In this document: piece by piece, positions 8,405 to 17,192 of the stretch
Layout: each line of letters begins with the position of its first letter
Position numbering within the stretch: the stretch's first letter is position 1
Assembly (NCBI RefSeq): GCF_009687885.1
Contig: NZ_BLAF01000011.1
Span: 124,001 to 188,000 of the forward strand
Direction: 5' to 3'
Length of the DNA: 64,000 nt
Source: Acrocarpospora pleiomorpha
GTDB lineage: Bacteria; Actinomycetota; Actinomycetes; Streptosporangiales; Streptosporangiaceae
Notes under the pieces: model-generated
What the model was told of the DNA's origin: nothing
The model's database searches: none
What the model saw: only the letters and a program-made list of their open reading frames with translations
Program-made: the position numbers and the translations under genes

Positions 8405-9652
8405 TTGAACCACACGAAGAACTTCCTGACAGCGAACTTTCTGACAGCGAACTTTCTGACAGCGAACTTCCTGAGGGCAGGGTCACTGGAGGCAGCCGTC
8501 GCCAGTGCCAGGTTCGCGCAGGCGCTCCCGGCGTACGCCGACGAGTTCGGTCAGCTCGACATCTCCCCGGAATCCTGGACCGACGTGCCGCTGCTGACCA
8601 AGGAGCAGCTGATCGAGGGCGTCACGGACGCGGCGCCGTATGGCCGGCGGCTGGGCGCCGACCTCGCGGACATCGCCTGGGTGTTCGTCGCGCCCGGACC
8701 CATCTTCATGCCGTTCACGGCCTCCGACATCGACGCCCTCGCCGAACGGTTCGCCGGAACCTTCAGGTCGTGCGGCTTCACCTCCTCCGACGTCGTGGAC
8801 CAGACGACGCTCTACAACTGGGTCATCGCCGGCACGATCCTCGGCAAGGCGCTCGAGAAGGTGGGCGCGACGGCGGTGCCCGGCGGGTCCGGCGACACCC
8901 AGCGGCACATCGAGGTGATCGAGGGGCTGGGCGTCACCGCCATCCTGGCGTTCCCCACGTTCCTGGTGCACCTGCTCGACACGGCCGCGGCGCAGGGGCG
9001 CACGCTTCCGCTGAAGCGGGCGATCGTGATGGGAGAGCTCCACGACCCGCGCGAGAAGGACCGCATCCAGCGCGAGTACGGGGTCTCGGTCCGGGAGTTC
9101 TACGGCACCGCGGACGTCGGACCCGTCGCCGCCGAGTGCGGCGTCGAGCCCGGCATGCACCTGCGCGAGGACGTCTTCGTGGAGTTCGTGAACCCGCGGA
9201 CCGGCGAGCCGGTCACCGGCGCCTCCGCGAGCGAGCCGGCGGAGCTCGTGGTCACCGACCCCGTGCGCCGGGCGATGCCGATCGTCCGGCTGCGGACCGG
9301 CGATCTCGTCGACAGCGTGACGGCCGAGCCCTGCGCGTGCGGCACGGCGACCCCGCGCATCGGCCGCATCGTGGGACGGGTCGGGGACATCACCAAGGTC
9401 AAGGGCATGTTCGTGGTGCCGGGCTCGGTGAAGAGCGTGCTGCTGCGCCACCGCCTGGTCACCAAGTACCAGCTCGTGGTCTCGCGGGACGCGGGTCGCG
9501 ACACCCTCGTGCTGCGCGTCGAGGGCAGCAGGCCCGGCGGCTGGGATCGGATCCTGGACGAGGTCTCCCACACGCTGCGCGTCCGCTGCGAGTCGGAGTT
9601 CGTGGAACGCATCGAGGGCGACGCGATCCTGCTCGACCAGCGGACCACGTGA
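8405..9652 (+). CDS. PaaK-like (phenylacetate-CoA ligase family) protein with unusual P-loop
   Basis: This 415-residue adenylate-forming-family protein resembles phenylacetate-CoA ligase. It shows REFYGTADVGPVAAEC near 226-241, VRLRTGDLVD near 296-305, and a C-terminal VGRVGDITKVKGMFV block. The nucleotide loop that usually reads S-S-G-T-T-G here reads V-A-P-G-P-I-F, a variant I recall from a PaaK-like subfamily, so ATP use is uncertain. The TTG start at 8405 has a GGAG site eight bases upstream. Codons 6-24 arise from a 15-bp tandem repeat (N-F-L-T-A units). The gene is divergent from the AtuA operon, shares its operators, and is followed by an acyl-CoA synthetase. Confidence 0.75.
   Translation: MNHTKNFLTANFLTANFLTANFLRAGSLEAAVASARFAQALPAYADEFGQLDISPESWTDVPLLTKEQLIEGVTDAAPYGRRLGADLADIAWVFVAPGPIFMPFTASDIDALAERFAGTFRSCGFTSSDVVDQTTLYNWVIAGTILGKALEKVGATAVPGGSGDTQRHIEVIEGLGVTAILAFPTFLVHLLDTAAAQGRTLPLKRAIVMGELHDPREKDRIQREYGVSVREFYGTADVGPVAAECGVEPGMHLREDVFVEFVNPRTGEPVTGASASEPAELVVTDPVRRAMPIVRLRTGDLVDSVTAEPCACGTATPRIGRIVGRVGDITKVKGMFVVPGSVKSVLLRHRLVTKYQLVVSRDAGRDTLVLRVEGSRPGGWDRILDEVSHTLRVRCESEFVERIEGDAILLDQRTT
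8420..8474 (+). repeat. 15-bp tandem repeat inside the PaaK-like gene
   Basis: The unit AACTTTCTGACAGCG is present three times at 8420, 8435 and 8450 with T/C variation, and a fourth partial copy starts at 8465. Being a multiple of three it keeps the frame and adds N-F-L-T-A units at the protein N-terminus, right after the TTG start. It looks like a slippage array that can change copy number without destroying the gene. Confidence 0.9.
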
Positions 9653-9656
9653 AGTG

Positions 9657-11489
9657 ATGTCGACGATGCTCACGTCCGACCCGGACGTCGTTCTCTCGCG
9701 GTTCCAGACCGCGGACGGCGAGGTCCTGGAGACCGTGCCGCAACTGGTCCGCCGCAATGCCGCCGAGACGCCGGACCGCACGGCCTTCCGGACGATGGGC
9801 GAAGGCGGCGAGTGGATCGGCCAGCCCTGGCGCGAGGTCTACCGCGCCGTGGCCGAGTTCGCCGCCGGCCTCATCGACCTGGAGCGCGAGCATGGACAGG
9901 CGCGGCCCGGTCAGGTGGGCTTCGTGATCGGCTCCAACGCGCCGGAGTTCTTCGTGGCGGAATACGCCCTCCAGGCCAGCGGCGTCACCGCGTTCCCGCT
10001 CTTCGAGCGGATGACCGCGGAGGAGATGCGGACCACCCTGGCGTCCTACCCCGCCTCCGTGGCGTTCTCGGGATCCGGCGCGGCGACCGCCTGCCTGCTC
10101 GACGAACTGGACATCCGTTGTGTCGTCCAGTGGGGAACCGACCCGGTTCCCGGGGATCCGCGGGTGCTGACCCTCGCCGAGCTGCGCACGCGCGGCGCCG
10201 CCTCGCTTCGGCGTGACCCGGACGCCGTCGACCGCCGGATCGACTCCGGATCGCTCGACGACATCGCCTGCATCATCCTCACGTCGGGGACGACCGGGGC
10301 GTCGAAGGGGGTGCTGGGTTCGTACCGGTACATGCTCGACGTCGCCGCCAGGTATGCCCACACCTACGGCGCCAAGTCCCACGACCGCTACCTCAGTTTC
10401 CTGCCGCCGGCGTTCTCGGTCGAGCAGTACAACGGCCTGACCCTGGCGGCGGCCCTGCCGCTGGACGTGGCCTTCGCCTCCTCCCCCGCGGCGACCGCCG
10501 AGGAGTTCGTGTCGTCCCGGTCGAGCATGAAATTCCTCGGTCCGCGCCAGTGGGAGGAGCTGCGCGCGACCTTGCCGTCCGAGCTGCTTCACGACCCCGC
10601 CGCGATCGAGGCCCGGCAGGCGGAGATCCGGGCTCGGCTCGGCATCGAGCACGTCACCGGTTGTATCAGCGCGGGCGGCTCCCTGAGCGCCGAGGTGTTC
10701 GACTTCTTCCGCCGGCTCGGACTCCGCATCCGCAACCTGTACGGCTTCGCCGAGGTCGGCATCATCACCACCACCCGCGACTGCGATCCGCCGGAGAGCG
10801 TCGGGATTCCGCTGCCCACCGCGTACGGCGCCGAGCCGATCGAGGTCCGCCTGGAGGGCGGCGAGGTGCAGACCAGAGGCGGTGTCAGGTGCGCCGACTA
10901 CTGGGGCGAGACGCATCAGCTCGCGCTGACCGCCGACGGCTGGCTGCGCAGCGGTGACGCCGGGGTGATCGACGAGGGCGTGCTCACAGTGCTGGACCGC
11001 CTGGCCAACATCCAGCGGCTGCCGGACGGACGCACGTTCGCTCCGCAGCCCATCGAGATCAACGCCATGCGGAGTCCCTTCATCGCCAACTTCCTGGTCA
11101 TCGGCGGGCACGGCGACGACTCCCGCGTCGCGGCGCTCGTGCAGCTGAACGAGTCGGCGGTGCGCCGCCACCTGTCCGCGGCGGCGCTTCCCGAGGGCTT
11201 CGAGGCGTTGGCCGGATCGGCCGCCGTCACCCGGTTGATGGTGGAGGAAGTCCGCAAGCTGAACGCGGAGCAGCCGCCCTCGCAGCGCATCGACCTCATC
11301 GGCCTGCTGCCGAAGCCGCTGAGCCTTGACGACGGTGAGCTCACCCCGAGCATGAAGCTGCGGCGTGCGGCGGTGCTGCGACGGTACGAACCCCTGGTGG
11401 ACATGATGTTCGCCGGGACGGACGCCCAGGTGTCCTTCACCGTGAGCGACCGGACATACACGAGCGGCATCGCTCAGGTTCAGTCCTGA
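9657..11489 (+). CDS. AMP-dependent acyl-CoA synthetase (long-chain FadD type)
   Basis: This protein of about 610 residues is an adenylate-forming acyl-CoA synthetase. The P-loop LTSGTTGASKG is near 206-216, the YGFAEVGIITT motif near 363-373, the WLRSGDAG block near 429-436, and a C-terminal domain ends with TPSMKLRR. It should activate a fatty or other hydrophobic acid to its CoA ester with ATP. An in-frame GTG lies one codon before the chosen ATG. It follows the PaaK-like gene by 4 bp and is thus in the same operon. It is clearly paralogous to the synthetase at 12104-14020 (shared GSYRYMLDV/GSYKYLFDV and RQWEEL/RQWEEM segments). Its stop is only 3 bp from the end of the convergent thioesterase gene. 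Confidence 0.9.
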   Translation: MSTMLTSDPDVVLSRFQTADGEVLETVPQLVRRNAAETPDRTAFRTMGEGGEWIGQPWREVYRAVAEFAAGLIDLEREHGQARPGQVGFVIGSNAPEFFVAEYALQASGVTAFPLFERMTAEEMRTTLASYPASVAFSGSGAATACLLDELDIRCVVQWGTDPVPGDPRVLTLAELRTRGAASLRRDPDAVDRRIDSGSLDDIACIILTSGTTGASKGVLGSYRYMLDVAARYAHTYGAKSHDRYLSFLPPAFSVEQYNGLTLAAALPLDVAFASSPAATAEEFVSSRSSMKFLGPRQWEELRATLPSELLHDPAAIEARQAEIRARLGIEHVTGCISAGGSLSAEVFDFFRRLGLRIRNLYGFAEVGIITTTRDCDPPESVGIPLPTAYGAEPIEVRLEGGEVQTRGGVRCADYWGETHQLALTADGWLRSGDAGVIDEGVLTVLDRLANIQRLPDGRTFAPQPIEINAMRSPFIANFLVIGGHGDDSRVAALVQLNESAVRRHLSAAALPEGFEALAGSAAVTRLMVEEVRKLNAEQPPSQRIDLIGLLPKPLSLDDGELTPSMKLRRAAVLRRYEPLVDMMFAGTDAQVSFTVSDRTYTSGIAQVQS

Positions 11490-11492
11490 GAA

Positions 11493-12107
11493 TCACGGTT
11501 GCCCTGGCCGGAGCGTCACGAAGAGCCCTTCGCCGTCCGCGAGCACCTGGGCGTCCTGGCACAGCCGGACGGCCAGGTACCGCTTGCGCCCCTCCTGGCG
11601 CATGACGGTGGCGACGACGCGCAGCGGGGTGTGCAACGGAGTGATGCTGCGGTAGTTGACGTGCAGGTAGGCGGTGCGCGCGCGCTCGTGGCGGTTGGTG
11701 TTCGCGAGCCGCCCGAGCACCTCGTCGAACAGCAGCGGGATGGCCCCGCCGTGCGCGGCCCCGTTCCCCCCGAGATGGGCGGCGGTGAACACCACCGAAC
11801 CGGTGATGCGCTCGGCCGTCCATTCGTCGATGACGAGCGGGACCAGGAGCGGGTGCCCACGGCCCGGCAGGTCGTACCGGTTGCCGGCGTGCGGCGGCCC
11901 CGGGCGGCCGCCCTCGATCTCAAGGGCGGCCGACGCCGCTCTGAGCCGCTCCGTCACCTCACGCAGCCCCGGCTCGTCGAGGGACGTCGCGGCCACCAGG
12001 TCGTGGAGCCGCCTGAACTCGGCCAGCAGGCGCGCGTAAGCGTCACCGCCTGGCCGCTGCGGCAGCGACGTCACCCACGGGTCGAAGAGAAACGGCTCGC
12101 TGGTCAT
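11493..12107 (-). CDS. Hotdog-fold thioesterase (PaaI-like)
   Basis: This 204-residue protein has a C-terminal hotdog domain from about residue 85. It shows the family segment LGGNGAAHGGAIPLLFDEVL (112-131), with the Gly-Gly turn and the Asp/Glu of the active-site helix, followed by the AYLHVNYRSITPL strand. The N-terminal 80 residues are helical and less typical. It would hydrolyse an acyl-CoA and release stalled intermediates. It is the last gene of the Liv-transporter operon: its ATG overlaps the stop of the acyl-CoA synthetase (12104-12107), and it ends 3 bp from the convergent synthetase gene, leaving no room for separate terminators. Confidence 0.82.
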   Translation of the reverse strand: MTSEPFLFDPWVTSLPQRPGGDAYARLLAEFRRLHDLVAATSLDEPGLREVTERLRAASAALEIEGGRPGPPHAGNRYDLPGRGHPLLVPLVIDEWTAERITGSVVFTAAHLGGNGAAHGGAIPLLFDEVLGRLANTNRHERARTAYLHVNYRSITPLHTPLRVVATVMRQEGRKRYLAVRLCQDAQVLADGEGLFVTLRPGQP

Positions 12108-14020
12108 GCGACCGTGTCGGGTACGTCGTCGACCAGGGCGCTCATCACGAGCTCCCGGGTGCGTCCGTCCTGGTAGCGGATCACGGTGTTCATCGAGACA
12201 CGGCCGGGCCGCTCCGCGTACAAACCCTCGATCAGCTCGGCGAAATGGTCCTCGACGACCGCTCGGCGTACCTTCATGCTGCGCGTCAGCTCGCCCTCGT
12301 CGGCGTCCAGCGGCTTCTGCAGGTTGGCGAACCTCTTGATGCGGCTCTCCGGCGGCACGGTTTTGTTGATCTTGGCTAGCTCGGCCGCGATGAGCTTCTC
12401 GACGACGTCAGGGGTCTGGGAGAGCTCGTAGAAGGTGCCGAAGGAAAGGCTCCGGTCCTCGGCCCAGCGCGACACGGACTCGTAGTCGATCTCCACGAGA
12501 GCCGCGGGATACGGCCGGCGTTCGTCTCCGAGCACGACGATCTCCCGGATGTAGGGGCTGAGGCGCGCCCGGACCTCGAGGGCCTGCGGCGCGAACCTCG
12601 CACCCGTCGAGAGCACGCGGATGTTCTCGAGCCTGTCGAGAACGCGCAGCGTGCCGTCCTCCCATACGCCCGCGTCGCCGCTGCGGAGCCAGCCGTCCTC
12701 GGTCCTGCGGTCTTCCAGCGAGACCTGGTCTCCCCAGTACCCGTCGGACTCGACGCCGCCGCGCACCTGGATCTCGCCGTCGACGACCCGGACCTCGATG
12801 GGCTCGGACGCGTACGGCGAGTCGAGAACGGTGCCGGCGGTGCCGAACTGCTCGGCTTTCAGCGCGCCCGTGATGATGCCGACCTCGGTGAAGCCGTACA
12901 CGTTCCGGATCGGCACGCCGAGGCCGTAGAAATATTCGTACACCTCCGGGCTCAGCGCGCCTCCGGCGTTGACCGCGGCCCTGACCTTGGCCAGGCCGAG
13001 GCGGTCGCGGAGCGGCCGCTGGACCAGGACCTTGGCGGCCAGCGCCCGGCCCCGGATCCCCCGGCCGCCTCGATTCAGCGCGGCCCGGGTGAGCGTGGCG
13101 GTCCCCCAGTGGTAGACGCGCCGGACGAACCGGTTCGCGTCGTGAATCCGGGACTCCGAGCTCGAGAGCATCTCCTCCCACTGCCTGGGTGCGAGGTAGA
13201 GGAACTCGGCGCCGAGCTCGCGGATGTCGCTGTTCACCGTCTCCGGTTCCTCCGGAAAGTTGATCGTCATGGGGAGAGCCGCGCCGAGCGTCACCCCGAC
13301 GTACTGCTCGACGGGCGACGCGGGCGACACGTAGCTGAGGTAGTTGGCGAACGGGGTCGCCTGCATCACCTGCGCGTAGCGATGAGCGACGTCGAACAGA
13401 TACTTGTACGACCCCTTGACGCCTTTGGCGTTGCCGGACGTGCCCGAGGTGTAGATGACGACGCCGATGTCGGAGTGGCTGCCCCGGTCGACCCGGACGT
13501 CGACGAGGTCCGGCTCGCGTGCCAGCGCCTCGCGTCCGAGCTCCCGCAGCTGCTCGACCCCTGTTAGCCGGGCGTCCTCGTACAGGTACATGCCACGGTC
13601 ATCCCAGTAGACGACCAGCTCAAGCCCGATCTCCTCGGAGATCGCGAGAAGCTTGTCGCACTGCTCCTGGTCTTCCGCGAACGCCACCGTGCAGCCGAGC
13701 GCGCCGAGCGCGGAGGAAAGCTCGTCGGGCAGCATGTCCGGAAAGAAGCAGACGGTCGTGCAGCCCAGTGCCTGCGCGGCGTACTCGCAGAAGTACAGGT
13801 CGGGCTCGTTGTCGCCGATGATGGCCACCGGGGCGTCAAGGGCGACGCCCCGTTCGAGGAGGCCCGCCGCCAGCTGCTCGGTGATCCGCCACGCGTCGGC
13901 CCACGTGGTGGACTCCCAGATGCCCAGACGTTTTCTCCGCATCGCGACGGTGTCGCCATGGAGACTCGCGTTCCGTCGCACCAGCATCGGGATGGTCTGG
14001 ATGGAACTGTCGAGACTCAT
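12104..14020 (-). CDS. AMP-dependent acyl-CoA synthetase, paralogue of the 9657 gene
   Basis: This protein of about 638 residues is a long-chain acyl-CoA synthetase. It has the P-loop YTSGTSGNAKGVKG near 197-210, NVYGFTEVGIITG near 376-388, WLRSGDAG near 439-446 and the terminal TRSMKVRRAVVEDHF block. The ATG at 14020 is preferred over a GTG nine bases upstream because it overlaps the stop of the LivF gene as ATGA. Its place at the end of a branched-chain-amino-acid-type importer operon suggests that the imported substrate is a carboxylic acid, or becomes one, and is esterified with CoA after entry. Confidence 0.9.
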   Translation of the reverse strand: MSLDSSIQTIPMLVRRNASLHGDTVAMRRKRLGIWESTTWADAWRITEQLAAGLLERGVALDAPVAIIGDNEPDLYFCEYAAQALGCTTVCFFPDMLPDELSSALGALGCTVAFAEDQEQCDKLLAISEEIGLELVVYWDDRGMYLYEDARLTGVEQLRELGREALAREPDLVDVRVDRGSHSDIGVVIYTSGTSGNAKGVKGSYKYLFDVAHRYAQVMQATPFANYLSYVSPASPVEQYVGVTLGAALPMTINFPEEPETVNSDIRELGAEFLYLAPRQWEEMLSSSESRIHDANRFVRRVYHWGTATLTRAALNRGGRGIRGRALAAKVLVQRPLRDRLGLAKVRAAVNAGGALSPEVYEYFYGLGVPIRNVYGFTEVGIITGALKAEQFGTAGTVLDSPYASEPIEVRVVDGEIQVRGGVESDGYWGDQVSLEDRRTEDGWLRSGDAGVWEDGTLRVLDRLENIRVLSTGARFAPQALEVRARLSPYIREIVVLGDERRPYPAALVEIDYESVSRWAEDRSLSFGTFYELSQTPDVVEKLIAAELAKINKTVPPESRIKRFANLQKPLDADEGELTRSMKVRRAVVEDHFAELIEGLYAERPGRVSMNTVIRYQDGRTRELVMSALVDDVPDTVA

Positions 14021-14826
14021 CCGACCCACCGCTTCCTGCGCTTGTAGTGCTTGACGTCCCGGAAACTCTTCCGGGTCCCGTCGCTGCCGAGCCCGAGATA
14101 GAACTCCTGGAGGTCCTTGTTGCCGAGCAGCGCGGCCCGGTCGCCGCTGAGCACGACGCGCCCGGTCTCCAGGACGTAGCCGCGGTGCGCGATCCGCAAG
14201 GCCGCGCGGGCGTTCTGCTCGACGAGGAGCACGGCGACTCCCTGGCTCGCGTTGATCTTCGTGATCGCGGCGAAGATCTCGTGCTCGATGCTCGGCGCGA
14301 GACCGAGGGAGGGCTCGTCCAGCATGAGGAGCTTCGGCCGGCCCATGAGCGCCCGGCCCAGCACCAGCATCTGCTGCTGCCCGCCGGAGAGATATCCCGC
14401 CGTCCGCTTGCGGAACTGCTGCAGCACCGGGAAGAGACCATAGACGTACTGCATGTCGTCGTGTGCCTCGGTCCTGCTGCTGCGGGCTCCGACGGACGCC
14501 ACCATCAGGTTCTGCTCCACCGTGAGGTGGGACAGCACTCTGCGGCCTTCGAGAACCTGGATGACTCCACGCCGGACGACCTCCACCGGGTCGGCGTTCG
14601 TCATGTCATCGCCTTCGATGACCAGGCTGCCTTCGGTGACGGCCCCCTCCTCCGCGTCGAGGAGACCGGAGACCGCCTTCAGCGTGGTCGATTTCCCGGC
14701 GCCGTTGCTCCCCAGCAGAGCCACGATCTCGCCCGGCTCGACGGTGAGCGAAAGATTCTTGAGGACCAGGATGCTGCCCTGGTATCGCACCTCGACGTTG
14801 TTGAGCGCGAGGACCGGCTGGGTCAT
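14017..14826 (-). CDS. HAAT-family ABC transporter ATP-binding protein (LivF-like)
   Basis: This 269-residue ATPase carries Walker A LLGSNGAGKST (36-46), the signature YLSGGQQQML, Walker B PKLLMLDEPSLGLAP and the H-loop region VLLVEQN typical of LivF. The C-terminus is extended by about 30 basic residues (KSFRDVKHYKRRKRW) compared with usual 235-residue LivF proteins. It energises import with LivG and the LivH/M permeases encoded upstream. Its ATG overlaps the stop of the solute-binding protein gene (14823-14826), and its stop overlaps the start of the acyl-CoA synthetase. Confidence 0.92.
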   Translation of the reverse strand: MTQPVLALNNVEVRYQGSILVLKNLSLTVEPGEIVALLGSNGAGKSTTLKAVSGLLDAEEGAVTEGSLVIEGDDMTNADPVEVVRRGVIQVLEGRRVLSHLTVEQNLMVASVGARSSRTEAHDDMQYVYGLFPVLQQFRKRTAGYLSGGQQQMLVLGRALMGRPKLLMLDEPSLGLAPSIEHEIFAAITKINASQGVAVLLVEQNARAALRIAHRGYVLETGRVVLSGDRAALLGNKDLQEFYLGLGSDGTRKSFRDVKHYKRRKRWVG

Positions 14827-16058
14827 GGGAGTTTGACCAGCGGGATGTCGTTGGTGACCGGCACGACCTTGCCGCCCTCGTACCGGTAGAGGAACGCGGT
14901 CGTGGCGCCGATCCGCCGGTCGGCGGGGTCGAACCTGATCTCTCCCTGCAGTCCCATCCCGTCGAACGTGCCCGCGTTGAGCTCGGCGAGGACCTCCGCG
15001 TTCCCGATCTTCCCGTTGTGCTTCTCGGCGGCCCGCCCGATGGCCTTGACCAGGGTCATCGTCCCGGAGAAGTTGAGCAGGTTCGGAGTGCTCCATTCGA
15101 GGTCCTTGTACTTGCCCGAGTCCATGGCCTTCTTGAAGATCTGGTACGCCTCCGACTGCTCGTTCGCGTAGTTCAACGTCGTCACCTCCCACACTCCCTC
15201 GAGCACGTCGGGCGAGACGCCGAGCTGCGTCATGTAGGAGAGGCCCTCATGCTGGGAGAGCATGACCTTCGTCATGTCGAATTTCCGCTGCTTGAGCCCG
15301 TCCAGGAGGAGCGGCTGCAGCACGTCCGTGGTGCCGAGGACGACCAGATCCGGTTCGGAGCCGACGACGCGTTCGATGTTGACGCCGACGTCGTTGGCGG
15401 TGACCGGAATGAACTCCTTGAGGACGACCTCCGCGTTGGTCCCCGCGAGCGTCTCGACCGCGCTCTTCACGAAGTCCTGGCCGGACGCGCCGTCGAAACT
15501 CACCAGCGCCACGCGCATCGGGCCGGAGCCCTTCCAGGTCCCGAGCTTCTCCCGGATGCCCGTGGACCAGGCGGAGCCGATGTCTCCGACCGGGCTGAAC
15601 ACGTTGCCCTCACCCTTGTTGAACGAGTACGGCGGTCCCGCGTTGACGGCGGGGATTCCCGACGACAACAGTCTCTGGCCGAGGCCCTGCAAGGTCGGCG
15701 CTCCCGAGAACAGGATGCCGATCCCCTTCTCCTCGCCGAGCACCTTCGGCGCGAGCTGGGCCGCCTTCGCCTGGTCGTAGCCGTCGTCGTACGTCTTCTG
15801 CTCCAGCTTGACGCCGAGCTTCTTGCCCTGGTCCTCGTTGAACCAGTCGATGACGACCTGGCGGGTGGCCTCGACCGCCGGTCCGCGAGCCGCGAAAGGC
15901 CCGGAGAAGTCGGTGAGGCTAGTGATCACATAGGTACTGGGACCGCTGCCGGCTGCGGAAGAGCCGGCATCCGAGCCAGAATCCGAGCCGCCGCAGGCGC
16001 TGACGGTCACGGCGAGAAGGGCAGCCGAAAACAGCACGGCAAATTTTGATGTGCGCAT
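14823..16058 (-). CDS. HAAT-family ABC transporter substrate-binding lipoprotein (LivJ/UrtA-like)
   Basis: This 411-residue protein starts with a lipoprotein signal peptide; the lipobox V-S-A-C puts the modified Cys at residue 22, followed by a Ser/Gly linker. The mature part is a type I periplasmic-binding fold with ITSLTDFSGPFAARGPAVEA near 46-65 and VVVLGTTDVLQPLLLDGLKQ-like segments. It would present the substrate to the Liv permeases. Branched-chain amino acids are not implied: the acyl-CoA synthetase, thioesterase and shared operators suggest an organic acid, ketone or terpenoid. The ATG has an AGGAG site about eight bases upstream. An 80-bp gap separates it from livM. Confidence 0.9.
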   Translation of the reverse strand: MRTSKFAVLFSAALLAVTVSACGGSDSGSDAGSSAAGSGPSTYVITSLTDFSGPFAARGPAVEATRQVVIDWFNEDQGKKLGVKLEQKTYDDGYDQAKAAQLAPKVLGEEKGIGILFSGAPTLQGLGQRLLSSGIPAVNAGPPYSFNKGEGNVFSPVGDIGSAWSTGIREKLGTWKGSGPMRVALVSFDGASGQDFVKSAVETLAGTNAEVVLKEFIPVTANDVGVNIERVVGSEPDLVVLGTTDVLQPLLLDGLKQRKFDMTKVMLSQHEGLSYMTQLGVSPDVLEGVWEVTTLNYANEQSEAYQIFKKAMDSGKYKDLEWSTPNLLNFSGTMTLVKAIGRAAEKHNGKIGNAEVLAELNAGTFDGMGLQGEIRFDPADRRIGATTAFLYRYEGGKVVPVTNDIPLVKLP

Positions 16059-16138
16059 TTGATGCTCCTACGGAATGCATTTCTTGGAGGGAGCTTGTGA
16101 GGGTTGCTGGAAAACCCTTGTCAGGAAAGGGATGCCTG

Positions 16139-17191
16139 TTATTGCGGGAACGGCCACAGGTGCGCTTTCCGCTCGAGCGTCCGGTATATGTGGGCCAAGC
16201 CCCTGGGCTGCTTGATGATGACAAGGATGACCAGGAGGCCGACCGTGACGCTGACCAACGGATAGACGATGTCGCCCTTCCCGAGGATTCCGAGTTCGGC
16301 GATCTGCGGAGCCACGTTGTTGAGGAGCTCCTCGATGAACAAGATCAGGAATGTGCCGAGCACGGCGCCGAGAGTGGAACCCATTCCGCCGATGATCAGC
16401 ATGCCGATGAACCACAGGGAGTGATTCACCTGGTACTGCTCGAAATGCGCCAGCCCGCTCTGGTAGGCGAGCAGTCCCCCGGCGATTCCCGCGTAGAAGG
16501 ACGACAGCCCGAAGGCCTTGATCTTGGTTCTGGCGACGTTGACCCCGAGGACCGCCGCGGCGTTGTCGTCCTCTCGGACCGCGATGAAGTCGCGGCCGAT
16601 CTTGCCGGCGTTGATGAAGATCGCGGCGGCCACCATCACGACCACGAACGGCAGCACCAGGTAGTACATGTTCGTCGTGTCGAAGAAATCGATCCCTCCG
16701 AACGTGGGGAGCGGAACGGAGAGCCCGTTGACTCCGCCGAACCAGTCCGCGGGAAGCCGTACCACGGTGAAAACGAAGACGTACTGCGCGGCCAGCGTGG
16801 TGAGGGCGAGGTAGAAGCCCCGGATCCGCGCCGCCGGTCCGCCGAACAGCGCCCCGACGATCGTGGCGCAGACCGCTCCGAGCAGGATCGGCAACGGGAA
16901 CGGGAAGCCCCGGATGGCGAAGAACGCCGTGGCGTAGGCGCCGACGCCCATGAAGGCGGCCTGGCCGATGCTCACCTGGCCGGCGCTGCCCATGAGCATC
17001 TGCAGACCGACCACCGCCACCACCGTGATGCCCGCCACGGTCGCGAAGCGGGTCCACGTCGGGGAGAGCGCCAGGGGCAAAACCAGAAGGACGATGGCGC
17101 CGAAGACGAGGGCGAGCTTCTGGCCGCGGGTGCGCAACAGCCGGATGTCCTCGATGTACGACGTCGCGAAGTATCCACTAGGGCGCCACAT
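16139..17191 (-). CDS. HAAT-family ABC transporter permease (LivM-like)
   Basis: This 350-residue membrane protein has about nine or ten hydrophobic segments. It carries the LivM signature block GSAGQVSIGQAAFMGVGAYA (69-88) and the EAA-like cytoplasmic loop VREDDNAAAVLGVNVARTK near 221-239. The N-terminal 28 residues are cytoplasmic and charged. It forms the transmembrane channel with LivH. The ATG at 17191 is 1 bp from the end of livH, so the two are translated together. Confidence 0.92.
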   Translation of the reverse strand: MWRPSGYFATSYIEDIRLLRTRGQKLALVFGAIVLLVLPLALSPTWTRFATVAGITVVAVVGLQMLMGSAGQVSIGQAAFMGVGAYATAFFAIRGFPFPLPILLGAVCATIVGALFGGPAARIRGFYLALTTLAAQYVFVFTVVRLPADWFGGVNGLSVPLPTFGGIDFFDTTNMYYLVLPFVVVMVAAAIFINAGKIGRDFIAVREDDNAAAVLGVNVARTKIKAFGLSSFYAGIAGGLLAYQSGLAHFEQYQVNHSLWFIGMLIIGGMGSTLGAVLGTFLILFIEELLNNVAPQIAELGILGKGDIVYPLVSVTVGLLVILVIIKQPRGLAHIYRTLERKAHLWPFPQ

Positions 17192-17192
17192 A

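Noticed and set aside
8241..8486. Ser-rich N-terminal extension of the AtuA small subunit
   Set aside because: It would run through both operators, the divergent promoter and the complement of the 15-bp repeat, and has no homology; the start was placed at 8240.
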